From Zoroaster sp. YZ-2022 (taxonomy: Eukaryota; Echinodermata; Asteroidea; Forcipulatida; Zoroasteridae): a DNA stretch of 64,000 bases. The stretch spans positions 81,772,472 through 81,836,471 of the forward strand of contig CM055816.1 of the NCBI GenBank assembly GCA_029582265.1. The letters are read 5' to 3'. Shown here in pieces: positions 10,073 to 19,080 of this stretch. Below the pieces are notes generated by a model, which was not told the origin of the DNA, searched no databases, and saw nothing but the letters and a program-made list of their open reading frames with translations. Position 1 is the stretch's first letter. Each line of letters starts with the position of its first letter. The position numbers were made by a program, and so were the translations under genes.

Positions 10073-11348
10073 TTAATAATCGACCGATTCGAAACGCGAG
10101 TTTCTAATATTTAGTTGCGCGTCCATGATAATAAAAGTATACATGTTTAGTTCACCCGCACTCTCGGCTTCTTTTTCAATTTGAATGGTAATTCCTTCGG
10201 ACAAGTTTTGCACTCGTCTTCCGCTTCCGTGTAATACATTATCGGTACTCGCTCTTAAATCTAAAAATAAACCGTATCGATTAAGTAAATAATTCGATAT
10301 TGACGTTTGATAAATCTAGAGCTTGTACAACTCGGATAGCGTGTTGGTTTCTCGAATCACCGAAATAGTTTGAACTCTCGTCCCGTGGTTGATATCTGTT
10401 CGTTCCGTGCGGGTCGAGTGGATTGGGAACGCCTTCGATAGTAATACTAACTTTTGTTATTTTTGGATTATAAAACTTGTTGCTTTCTTTCACGCAGAGT
10501 TCTTTGAATAGAAACAATATTCTTTCATACTTTTTTGCCGGGGTATTTAAATTTATATTCCACATTGTATCTTTTTTGTTGTACGTAGTTACGCTCTGTC
10601 TCAGTACGCGATCAAACAATATACTCGTTCTATCGCTGTATTGATTTCTAATTGTTCTAGCGAGTTCTGGCATATGAACAACCTCAAATTCTAAAGAAAT
10701 TCCACTTATGACATATTTTGCATTGTCGTCGGTGCTTTTGATCACATTTTCAAATTTATTAAACACGAGTTCGTATGTCAATCGATCTCCTATACCCGAC
10801 TGATAGTAAGGTTGATGATCGGTTAACAATTCAAAATCTAGCGGAATGTAATACCTATTTTTATACGCGTCTGCGATAGCTTTATCCGCTCCACCGTTGC
10901 CCGTGGAACTTTATCGCCAGCGTCTATTCTCATTTTTAGTTATGTTTTCAGTTTCGATTCCTTGATACACTAAATTTTCGCGCTGATCTTTGGTCAACCA
11001 TTCGTCTTTGTAACAATTGAATACATCCGCATCGTCTAAACTAAATATTTCATTTCCTTCCATTTTAATGATTATGTGTTTTACGATAGCTCTACCGATG
11101 TTTTGTACCAACGTTCTATTTTCATCGTTGACGCTAACGAGTTCAATGTTGAAAGCTAATCGCGTTGTATTCGGAACGATGACGTCGTTCATTCCTAAAT
11201 TTGGAAAACGAACCGTCAACAATTGATTTTCGTTTATGGTACTCGGATTGTTTGTAATGACGACTTTTTGGCGCATTCCTTTTACGCCTCGAGGTTCTCT
11301 TAGTCTTCTGTTTGGATCTAGCGTATCTCCGTACGTATTACTCGTCAT
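10073..11348 (-). pseudogene. Major capsid-like protein (double jelly-roll type), frameshifted
   Basis: Start ATG 11348. The frame runs to a stop at 10911-10913, resumes in the same frame at least from 10829 to 10281, then shifts one frame to a final stop at 10073-10075. The stop at 10911 lies in a short out-of-frame patch, because a sensible continuation (IDAGDKVP) is readable one base over. Beta-rich segments include LTVRFPNLGMNDVIVP, GRAIVKHIIIKMEGNEIF, DTMWNINLNTPA and ITIEGVPNPLDPHG. These fit what I know of Polinton major capsid proteins. About 425 codons is short for that family (usually 500-650), so the assignment is good but not certain. Divergent from the gene at 11437. Confidence 0.72.
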
Positions 11349-11436
11349 ATTTAACGTTGTTAAATATAATAATTTTTATATATAATCTACGTAAAACTAT
11401 ATTTAACAACACTATTTTTTGTGTTGTTGATTATAA
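11349..11436. promoter_or_regulatory. AT-rich divergent intergenic region
   Basis: 88 bp separate the capsid gene (-) from the next gene (+). It includes the near-palindrome ATTTAACGTTGTTAAAT and TATATATAA and very probably holds both promoters. Inference from position and composition only. Confidence 0.4.
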
Positions 11437-11868
11437 ATGGTATCTGTAGCGATGATGGTTGGAGGCGCTGTCATTAATGCGTTAGCGTTTACTGGATCGA
11501 ATTTTTTATTTAGTAATTTACGTGGTAATGACGCGGAACAAGAACGTAAACGTCACGATTTAGCGTTGGAACATCTTTCGAAAGCTAGAGACGAATTTAG
11601 TAAAAAACGTTTAAAATATATAGATTATTTAAATGAGAAAATACAAAAAGAATCGGGCGCGATAAGAACTTTAATAACATTAACGAAGCGATGCAAGAAT
11701 ATTCGCGAGTTACCAATACACTGATAAATTCTACCTCTCGATTTACGACAAGAACCGCGATTAGAAGATTTTTACGTTCCTAGCGAAGATCAAAAACAGG
11801 AGAGATTGTATTTATCATTATTGGTATGAGTGTAGTTGGTTTACGCGAGTTATAAACTGTTAAAATAA
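11437..11868 (+). pseudogene. Conserved Polinton coiled-coil/membrane protein, frameshifted
   Basis: The open part (11437-11724) starts MVSVAMMVGGAVINALAFTG, a hydrophobic N-terminus. A charged helix follows: EQERKRHDLALEHLSKARDE and FSKKRLKYIDYLNEK. After a frameshift near 11680 the next segment reads NEAMQEYSRV, then, in another frame, LEDFYVPSEDQKQ. The last part is hydrophobic and ends at TAA 11855 or, in an alternative frame, TAA 11868. The pattern of hydrophobic start, coiled coil and C-terminal helix matches a small protein regularly found beside Polinton capsid genes. A virion or membrane role is inference. Confidence 0.6.
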
Positions 11869-11881
11869 AAGATATTAGTAA

Positions 11882-13252
11882 ATGGCAGAAGGAGGGCGCG
11901 ATCTTATGGAGCTAGATCCGTTATTACAAGATCTTAACGATGAAGAAGAAGATTCTATGCAAGAAACAAATGTGTAATGATAACACCGAACAAACGCTTC
12001 CAATTGGGGGCAACCCACACGTTTAGGTAGCCAAGACTATTATAAAAGTAGAGAAGATGCTGTTGATGCATTTTACAAACAATTGAATAAAACAAACGTT
12101 GTAAAAGAATATAAAAGATTTAGTTACAGATATGGAGTACTTTGGTTTATAAAAGAAGACGGCCAACTAATACGTTTAACTAACTTAACAGTAAAAATGG
12201 GCGATACATTTTTAGGAGAATCTACTTTAAAAAAAAAAGGTAAAGATCTTTTTTACGAACTTTATGGTTTACCAAAACCAAAAATAACGTTAGAGGTACA
12301 AGAAAAAGCGGGTGAAGTTTTAAAAGAGATAGAAGCACGACCACCATCACCAGAGATTGTTATCGATAAAACGCCTCTTCGTAGAGAAGCAGGTCGAAAG
12401 TTACCAACGCTACCTCCACTGCAAGATGAAGAAGAAGAAAAAGAAGAAGAAGATTACAATGATAACATTGAAATGAGTGATTTACAAGTTAAAAAAACGA
12501 TAGATAAGGTTGAAGAATTTCTTGGTTTTCTTACGCAAGATGCACCAACTCTAGAGGAAGCGAATATATACCGTGAATTAAAGGGTTACGTTAGTCTTAT
12601 GAAAACGGCGCAAGGACATAAATTAAAATTTGAAGCCGAATTATACACGCGTAACGAAGAATTAACCGAAATTAGAACTAGAATTGCTAACAACGACGTA
12701 GGAGATGAAAATGCGATAGATCAACTACGTCAACGAGAACAAGAATTATTAGATGAAATTGATACGATTAGAAAAGAAATTGCCAAGTTTGATTATAAGA
12801 ATAGTAGCCAACTCAATAGAATTAAAGAAACGTTATATAGAATAAAAAACATAGACGTTACGTTGGGTGAAAGAATTAAAACTTTATTTAGAGAACAAGG
12901 TGTAACGATTATCAGTATATTAACAGCTTTTAGTATGACCATTGCTTTTTTCGTCAAATTGATCGGTATAGTTCCAAAACCAACTCCTGCGCCAGAACCC
13001 ATTCCACCAACACCCCCGAGCGGCGGCGTAAAAGAGTGGATACAAAAAACATTAAAAAATCTAGCGAATGTATTATCTAAACTGGGAGCGAAAGCTTTAG
13101 CCGCTTTGCCAGCCATTATTGGTAGTATAGTAAGTTGGTTATTTAAAACAGCTTCCAACATTGTCGCGTGGACGGCGGAACATTTATGGTTAACGCTAAG
13201 TGGAGTCGGAGTATTAGTTTTAGCTTATACGCAGAAAACGCTGACGCGATAG
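11882..13252 (+). pseudogene. Large coiled-coil protein with C-terminal membrane helices
   Basis: ATG 11882 opens an acidic 31-codon start (MAEGGRDLMELDPLLQDL). A frameshift near 11970-12010 separates it from the main frame, open from about 12010 and running to the stop at 13250 (389 codons from ATG 12083). Main-frame layout: globular YRYGVLWFIKEDGQLIRL; Pro-rich and poly-Glu linker around 12330-12470; long coiled coil 12480-12880; hydrophobic segment VTIISILTAFSMTIAFFV; Pro-rich PKPTPAPEPIPPTPPSGG; then an amphipathic/hydrophobic end with two or three helices (LAALPAIIGSIVSWLF, LWLTLSGVGVLVLAY). Similar proteins occur in other Polintons. A role as minor virion or membrane-active protein is inference. 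Confidence 0.7.
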
Positions 13253-13271
13253 CGTGTTAAAATGCTCCGCA

Positions 13272-14632
13272 TCAGCGTAACAATTCATAAATCATAACGC
13301 CTACACCGGTAAAAATCGCAAAACCAAGTATTAAAGAATTTTTTTCTTCTTGATGCGTATCTTCTAAAGAGTCTTCTTTTATCACATCTTCTAAATTGCG
13401 CGTGCTGATTGCGTCTTGCGTGTGCGCTATTGACGATTTAGAATCTTCTTCAGTAATTGATTCGCTGTCGTTAAGCAAAGGTAAAATAGGAAAAACAACG
13501 GGCGTTGAATTTGTATCTAAATTTGAACCTAAAGATAAACCGCTCGTCGCAATTAATAGATTATTGTTGTATCCCGCATAATTACCTATTCGTAAATTCA
13601 TATCGCTAGGCATCATGTATAAATGTTCTCCTAGACAAAAGTTTAAACTACTGCGAGCGTATTGTAAAACATCTTGATATCGTTGAATAGAAGATTGTAA
13701 ATCGACCGGAGAGTCAATCTCTGCTTCTACTATATTTATAAATTCGCGTTGCGCGTCTAAACCCGTACCACCCGCTAAAAATGAACTTTTTGCTTGCGCT
13801 TGAGCCCCTAAAATCGCGTAAACGCCGTTCTTAACGAGTCGTTTATTCGTTGCGTACCAACATCCGTAAAACCTCTAGACTCGCCGATTATAAATTTTGA
13901 CCAAGCGAGCTTGGTTGAAGATTGTGAAATGAATGCGATCGTATAGGTCGAAGGATGGTCTCCAAAACTCATTTTAGTCGCGGTTTTGTAATAATCGTAA
14001 TCGGTCACCTCGGTAGAAATAACGTTCAAACTACTGTTGTTATAGTTGTTATTGGGTACCGCTTTGATACCGTTGTCGTAATAATAAGCAGTTCCTAATC
14101 CGTTTGAATTTAAATCTACTCGTTGTTTCCAATTGTTGTTTTGAGAAAGGTGAAATTCTTTACATATTTTTTTGTACGCGCTCACGTCTATATTATTGGT
14201 AAACGGATTATAGAAATTTTGAAAAGATGCGGGGCAGCTCATTTCTTTGAGCAATCGTCTAATTTGATAATAGACGTGAAATCTAAAAAAACTACGAATC
14301 ATCATATTTAAATGGTTTAAATGTTGATAACTCACGCCGCATCTCGTCGTGGCGCAGTACGTTACAAAATTTATTTGATTTTGATAAAATTTTAGCGGGT
14401 TAGAATACCAATCGTCGACAACCCTATCGCTTTTAACACGAGGCAGCTTGTAGTCGTTGAAAACATTATTAAAACGAACGTTAAAAAACTCATTCTTGTT
14501 TACGTAAATGTTTATACTCGTTAAATCATCATCGTTAAAATCGAGAGGCGCTTTAAAATTTCCAGATTGCTCGTACGAATACGTAAAATTACTCTCGAAT
14601 GCTAATGGAAACGTGCTTCGCGGTAACGTCAT
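13272..14632 (-). pseudogene. Second putative structural protein of the Polinton, frameshifted
   Basis: Start ATG 14632 (MTLPRSTFPLAFESNFTYSY). The frame is open to 13808, shifts by one base near 13830, and continues readably through GVYAILGAQAQAKSSF and FLAGGTGLDAQREFINIVEA into the last stretch (13616-13272). That stretch ends in an acidic linker and one C-terminal membrane helix, LILGFAIFTGVGVMIYELL. About 450 codons. The combination of a globular Asn/Tyr-rich body, an Ala/Gln-rich segment and a tail anchor recurs in Polintons. A minor-capsid or virion membrane role is inference. Its start lies 10 bp from the divergent gene at 14643. Confidence 0.6.
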
Positions 14633-14642
14633 TTATTATATA

Positions 14643-15336
14643 ATGTTTAATAATAAAATGTATCATACGTTTGAAATCGAAATTGGTAAAGAAGGTGGAT
14701 CGATTTCTTTAGAAAACGTTATCGATAATCGAGGAGGCAATCTCTCGATTATATTACACAGCGTAAACATTTGGGTGGGATATTACAACATACGTAAAAA
14801 AGAAAGAATACTAGTTCGTACGGTTGGTGAATCGGAAGGTGAAGTAAAATTTATCGAAGCGGGCCTTATAACATTATCGAAATTATCGAGATTATAGCGA
14901 AAAATGAGCCTTGGATAACGTATAGAATCGATAAATCAATGGTGAATTACACGTTAATATTAGCTCAAGCGAACAAGAGCGTTAAATTTACATCTGGGTT
15001 AGCTAATTTATTGGGTTGCATAGCGAATCTCTAACCGCAGGAGAATATACCAGAAAAATTGACGTACAACTTTTTAAATTTTTTTTACATTCATTGCGAT
15101 CAAATTTCTACGACCGATAATTATTTCAACGGAAAAGCCTGCATCAATTTTAAACTCGCTGCCTTTGCAGGACGCGTCGTTTGGTGAAAAGCATGTTCAT
15201 ACAATATACAAATCCATTAGCAAAAAAAGTTACGACTCGAACTTTTAACGAGTTGAGTTTTCGAGTTAGAGATAGCAAAAGTAGAGATATACATAATCAC
15301 GGTTTCCCCATTATTTTAAATGTAGAAATAATATAA
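14643..15336 (+). pseudogene. Third putative structural protein of the Polinton (possible penton-like), frameshifted
   Basis: ATG 14643 (or the second Met codon, 14658) opens a frame to 14897 with NLSIILHSVNIWVGYYNIRK. After a frameshift near 14865 the sequence continues with MVNYTLILAQANKSVKF and LANLLG, then, in another frame, LTYNFLNFFYIHCDQIS. The final stretch, TTRTFNELSFRVRDSKSRDI, ends at TAA 15334-15336. The C-terminal block looks like the beta-rich end of a small jelly-roll protein, and such proteins are candidates for the Polinton penton. Not certain. Three or more indels break it. Confidence 0.5.
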
Positions 15337-15338
15337 AT

Positions 15339-15826
15339 ATGGCGAGTATTTACGGACCGAGTCGCGCTTACGTGAAGCGCGATATTAGAACGATCGCTAG
15401 CGATGAATCGAAAGACGAAATTTACGAACATCACGGATATCTAAACAGAGATGAAATTTTACAGCGATTAGTTTTAATCGAAAAAAGTCGACGTTGTACT
15501 CGGATGGCACGATATTTTAAAGCAACCCCTTTTTCTTGTTTACGACCGCGCCCACGTACTGTAGTATTTTCACGCAGTTTATTAAAACTGATAGTTTCGT
15601 CACGCATTCAACGACGCGCGATTACGCTCCCAACATTTATTATATTCCTTCTCCGCAACGAGATGAAAAATTTCATTTTCTCGATGATGAAATTCAACAT
15701 TTAAAATACGAAATGTGTTTTAAAATACGAAACGTTAGAAAAGTTTTTGTTGAAGCGAGTTTTTTCGGTTCGCTAAATTCAAAAATCTGTTTCAATATAA
15801 AAATTGCAAGTTTACCATCTAATTAA
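15339..15826 (+). pseudogene. Tandem paralogue 1 (starts MASIYGPSRA), frameshifted
   Basis: ATG 15339 lies 2 bp after the previous stop. The first frame is clear to about 15490 (ESKDEIYEHHGYLNRDEILQ), then a frameshift near 15490 moves the sense to the frame 15536-15826, which ends ICFNIKIASLPSN. About 160 codons. Its first ten residues equal those of the next gene (15843). Its C-terminal block (YEMCFKIRNVRKVFVEASFF) aligns with the other's CVICFITNVEENHAKFYFQA. No function recognised. Position among structural genes suggests a virion protein. Confidence 0.5.
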
Positions 15827-15842
15827 ATAATTTATAATATAA

Positions 15843-16359
15843 ATGGCGAGTATTTACGGACCGAGTCGCGCTGACGCGAAGCGAACAACGAGTGAGCATA
15901 GTTTAAACAGTAAAAGAAATTTTGACTTTGAAGAAACTAATTATATCAGTCCTAGTGAACTTGTACCAGATTTACCTTTTTTATCATTTAATTATTTAAA
16001 TAATTTAGGCTTAGAACTTTTTTGGTATAAAAATGAAATAAATGTTTTAATTGACCATTTATTTTTTTATTCATTATATGCAAAAATGAATAGAGGTGAT
16101 AATAATTATTATTCTAGTAAAAAGTGAAGAATTTGATAAGTATAATTTTGCAACTAATCGTATTGATTTTCCTGAGGGGAATGAATTTTCTTTTAGTAAT
16201 GAACCTCGTTATTTAGAATGTGTAATATGTTTCATTACAAATGTAGAAGAAAATCATGCTAAATTCTATTTTCAAGCTACCTTTTTGGCTGTGAATACAG
16301 GAATATGCTATGAAATAAAAATTAAAAAAATTCCAATTAATACTTTTCCAATAAATTAA
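15843..16359 (+). pseudogene. Tandem paralogue 2 (starts MASIYGPSRA), frameshifted
   Basis: ATG 15843 lies 16 bp after paralogue 1. The frame is open to 16127. The coding sense then continues from the overlapping frame (about 16120-16359), so one indel lies near 16115-16130. About 170 codons, Asn/Tyr/Phe-rich and more AT-rich than its neighbour. It shares the N-terminal ten residues and a C-terminal block with paralogue 1 but little in between. Function unknown. Confidence 0.5.
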
Positions 16360-16381
16360 AATATTTTTCTATTAATAAAAA

Positions 16382-16998
16382 ATGAGCATGCCTATAGAAT
16401 CAACGAACGTACTTTATCCACCTTTACCACCTTTACCACCTTTGACGAATGACGCTAAAACATTTCGATTGCAAACAATTTACGATATTCAAAAAGAATT
16501 ACGAATTGAAATAAACGAACGTGAGGGTGTATATAAAAAATATAATAAAATCATAAACGCTTGTAACAACGCAGAAACTCTCGCAGAATTGGGCTGTATT
16601 GGGAGCGGGATCCATCGGAATAATAAGTATCATACGGTTGTATCATCACCCGTTGGATTAGCTTTTGAAAGGTTTAGCTTTGGGGTTGGGCGTCACAGCT
16701 TTAGCTCTTATTTACGCTAAAATAAATTGTATAAAAAGCTAAAAACACGATGAAATACGAATTTTAGCGATTGAGTAAACTCAACACGATTGAAACCACG
16801 TTAGTAAAGCTTTTAGAAGACAGTTGCATCAGTCAAGAAGAATTTGTGCTCGTGACTGAAGAGCGAGAAAAATATTATAAATGAAAAAAATCCGAGTCGC
16901 AAAGAGTGAATCAGAGGTTAAAAGAAGTAAACTCTGATGTCGCTTCGCACGTAAATACAGAAAAAAAATTTATAGAAAAACTTTTGAGTTTAAAGTAG
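16382..16998 (+). pseudogene. Pro-rich/hydrophobic Polinton-associated protein, frameshifted
   Basis: Start ATG 16382; residues 13-20 are PPLPPLPP. Next comes a charged helix (LQTIYDIQKELRIEINEREG) and then a frameshift near 16595-16610. A Gly/Ala/Ile-rich hydrophobic segment follows in other frames, then KHDEIRILA at about 16744 and LSKLNTIETTLVKLLEDSCI near 16770. The tail is helical and ends at TAG 16996-16998. About 205 codons. I recognise the layout (PPLPP start, Gly-rich membrane-like middle, KHDEIR, final helical pair) as a protein common in invertebrate genomes next to such elements. Its function is unknown. Confidence 0.6.
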
Positions 16999-17199
16999 CT
17001 TTAACGATAAATAAAACTATTACGCTTGTGTCAGTAAAAACACGCTTCGCGAGTAGCGGGCGATAAAAACGTTCGATAGACCTCCTCCGTACGCCCCAGC
17101 GACGCATAATTATAATTTATAATCCATAAAAGAAATTTCTTTCTAACAATTCTTTCATCACTCTATTGTAACAACGTTTAGATTTTACTCTCACTACAT

Positions 17200-17382
17200 T
17201 TAATATCCTCGTGCATTTCGTACACGAGCCGCCTTCTTTTGTGCCATTTTACATCTATAACATGCAAGTGGAATACTTTTTCCTAGCCGAATACGCCATC
17301 GATGCATCGGGCAATAGACATCATCGCGAATACTCATTCTACAACACTTGCAGTTTTTACAACTAAAAAGCCATTCACACAA
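17200..17382 (-). CDS. Cys-rich 60-residue basic protein
   Basis: An intact short frame near the right end. Cysteines at residues 2, 8, 11, 13, 14, 24, 41 and 44, with CKNCKCC and CYRCK pairs, could bind one or two zinc ions. The C-terminus is strongly basic (KMAQKKAARVRNARGY). A nucleic-acid-binding or accessory role is possible. No family recognised. It lies 80 bp from the 71-residue gene and on the same strand. Confidence 0.5.
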   Translation of the reverse strand: MCEWLFSCKNCKCCRMSIRDDVYCPMHRWRIRLGKSIPLACYRCKMAQKKAARVRNARGY

Positions 17383-17462
17383 AAATCATCATTCTCTCAT
17401 CTTTATTATTAAACAATATAATATTAATTCATTATGTCACTTTTTAAAACTACGTTAAAGCC

Positions 17463-17678
17463 TCACCAAATCTCTGTAATAACCGTATGAATACGAGTTA
17501 CGTCTCCGTTTGCTAAAATGTGTCTGTATGGTAATAATATTTTTTCAACTATTCTACAAACGTAGTGATATTTATCGTCTTTTTTAATCAATAGTAATTT
17601 TACGTTACTATTACAGAATAATCGATTAAATATTTTCAATTGTTTCAATTCGTAATTGAGTTGTTTCTGTGTAGGCAT
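17463..17678 (-). CDS. 71-residue ORF at the right end of the Polinton
   Basis: Starts in the right inverted repeat at ATG 17678 (MPTQKQLNYELKQLKIFN) and stops at 17463, after which the sequence is unique. The first three residues match the left-end ORF because the start codon lies in the shared repeat. The repeat probably supplies the same promoter to both outward genes. Basic and mixed alpha/beta; no family recognised. Confidence 0.5.
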   Translation of the reverse strand: MPTQKQLNYELKQLKIFNRLFCNSNVKLLLIKKDDKYHYVCRIVEKILLPYRHILANGDVTRIHTVITEIW

Positions 17679-18309
17679 CTTTATTATACAACTAGATAAT
17701 ATTAATTCATTATCTCACTTTTTAAAGGTACGATTTTAGAGATCGATTTTAGAGATCGATTTTGACGATCGATTTTGACCATCGAATTTTTATCATCGTA
17801 AAACCAGCGGCTATCCGCGTGATGAAAGTATTGATCACGATGATGACGATGATGGTCACGATGATGATCACGATGATGACGATGATGGTCACGATGATGA
17901 TCACGATGATGACGATGATGGTCACGATGATGATCACGATGATGACGATGATGTCACGATGATGATCACGATGATGACGATGATGGTCACGATGATGATC
18001 ACGATGATGACGATGATGTCACGATGATGATGATGATGATGACGATGATGGTCACGATGATGATCACGATGATGACGATGATGTCACGATGATGATGATG
18101 ATGATGACGATGATGTCACGATGATGATGATGATGATGACGATGATGTCACGATGATGATGATGATGATGACGATGATGTCACGATGATGATGATGATGA
18201 TGACGTCATCTCTTTTTAATTCTTAAAATATCCCCTATCCCTGAGAGAATTTGACTCAAAAATATCTTTTTGAGTAGGTGTGTCGAATGCCTCAGCAACC
18301 CATACTACT
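17669..18309 (-). repeat. Polinton right terminal inverted repeat
   Basis: Reverse complement of 2502-2884 with an enlarged internal minisatellite. Outside the minisatellite the two repeats differ at only a few positions, for example near 17785 versus 2767. It includes the start codon of the 71-residue gene. Confidence 0.95.
17832..18206. repeat. GATGATGAC/GATGATGTCAC minisatellite in the right repeat
   Basis: Higher-order repeats of GAT and GAC triplets, punctuated by GGTCAC or GTCAC, about 375 bp. The left repeat has only about 125 bp of the same sequence. This length difference accounts for most of the size difference between the repeats. Confidence 0.9.
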
Positions 18310-18314
18310 TCAGT
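18310..18314. repeat. Target site duplication TCAGT, right copy
   Basis: Follows the last base of the element and equals 2497-2501. Confidence 0.9.
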
Positions 18315-18419
18315 TTCCATCTGAACGACCCAAATCCATTGTTCTTGGGGTACTATGCCGTGGACTAGGATAGTACATGAGTGACACATTTCATGCAGGT
18401 AATAGACTTCTGTTAACAC
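18315..18419 (-). pseudogene. MULE-type transposase, third visible exon (cut by the Polinton)
   Basis: The sense on the minus strand starts after TTTTATAG at 18420 and reads VLTEVYYLHEMCHSCTILVHG onward. The Polinton insertion at 18310 interrupts it. The right-arm copy is amplified as a 109-bp array (33442-34640). It is only linked to the MULE gene by position and splice-site order. Confidence 0.4.
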
Positions 18420-18482
18420 CTATAAAATACGACATAAAAGAAATGTAAATGTCCACAAAACATTGGAGATAGTAATACCAAC

Positions 18483-18579
18483 CTTCAGGTCATTGTTGGT
18501 CCTGATGCTATGCAAGAAGGATGACCAGTCTGTAGGACCATTGTCCACTGATCCATGTCCTATCCACATACTCAAAGAC
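18483..18579 (-). pseudogene. MULE-type transposase, second visible exon
   Basis: Minus-strand exon bounded by an AG acceptor at 18580-18581 and a GT donor at 18481-18482. It corresponds to the right-arm exon 33304-33403, which reads VFEYVDRTWISGQW and FLHSIRTNNDLEG. This aromatic/Trp plus RTNNxLEG pattern follows the catalytic domain in MULE transposases. It is 97 bp here against 100 bp in the right arm, which implies an indel. Confidence 0.6.
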
Positions 18580-18715
18580 CTGTTAAAATACTGAATTAAC
18601 ATAATTAGGGTTTTAATACTAAAATAATAAGTGTATCAATTTGATTGATCTCTAATACAATACTGAATACAATACATTATATAAATCACTGGTGAAAAAA
18701 AACCTAAAATAAATT

Positions 18716-18894
18716 ACCTCCAAAAGTATCAGCGTTGTGGCACATTGTCTCAGGGATAGAAACATACCCGGGATGATCATTTGGAAAAACTTTGGTATGT
18801 GTCCGTCTCCATGTACGCTCTTGTGTAGATCTACTGACTGAATGTCTCCAAACTACTTGCTTCCAGTGGAATGCACATCCGATGCATCTTACCT
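18716..18894 (-). pseudogene. MULE-type transposase, first visible exon
   Basis: The minus-strand exon starts after the acceptor TTTACAG and reads VRCIGCAFHWKQVVWRH, the C..C.FHW.Q..WR pattern typical of the MULE transposase core end. It ends before a GTAATT donor at 18715. A segment present in the right arm (MIPFLPAQIIPGMF) is missing here, so this copy has a deletion. Both copies are degenerate. Confidence 0.6.
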
Positions 18895-18919
18895 GTAAAT
18901 TGAACAAAAATAATGTTAC

Positions 18920-19080
18920 GGGGGTGAGTTTGACGAAGGGGCGAGTTTGCGCAATGGGTGGGGAAGGGGGGACACGTTTCCTTGGGGGGAAGTTTGCCGG
19001 GAAGGGGAAAGTTTGCCAGGGAGGGGGGTGCGAGTTTGCTGCAGATCTACTGGGGGGTGACTATAACTTGTCAAGGGGTG
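18920..19080. repeat. G-rich minisatellite-like segment
   Basis: Irregular repeats of GGGG(A/C)AAGTTTGCC(G/A)GGGA. The right-arm counterpart, 32705-32870, is the C-rich complement with a different copy arrangement. Confidence 0.7.

Larger units (their letters stand above)
2502..18309. mobile_element. Polinton/Maverick DNA transposon, complete, 15.8 kb
   Basis: The element starts AGTAGTATGGGTTGCTGAGG and ends with its reverse complement. It has terminal inverted repeats of 383 bp (left) and 641 bp (right) and a 5-bp target duplication. An empty site in the inverted copy of the locus proves both ends. The gene set is diagnostic of Polintons: protein-primed PolB, retroviral-type integrase, FtsK/A32-type packaging ATPase and a capsid-like protein, in two main transcription blocks. 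The length matches the usual 15-20 kb. Near-identical repeats outside the minisatellite point to a young insertion. Most coding regions have one-base indels, so as assembled it is not autonomous. Confidence 0.95.

Noticed and set aside
10073..10126. ATG at 10126 (minus) as an N-terminal extension of the packaging ATPase
   Set aside because: That stretch (MDAQLNIRNSRFESVDY) is in the frame of the capsid-like gene and forms its C-terminus, ending at the stop 10073-10075.
17749..17962. Frames of Ile/Val/Thr or Met/Thr repeats in the right inverted repeat
   Set aside because: Translations of the GAT/GAC minisatellite, open by composition only.
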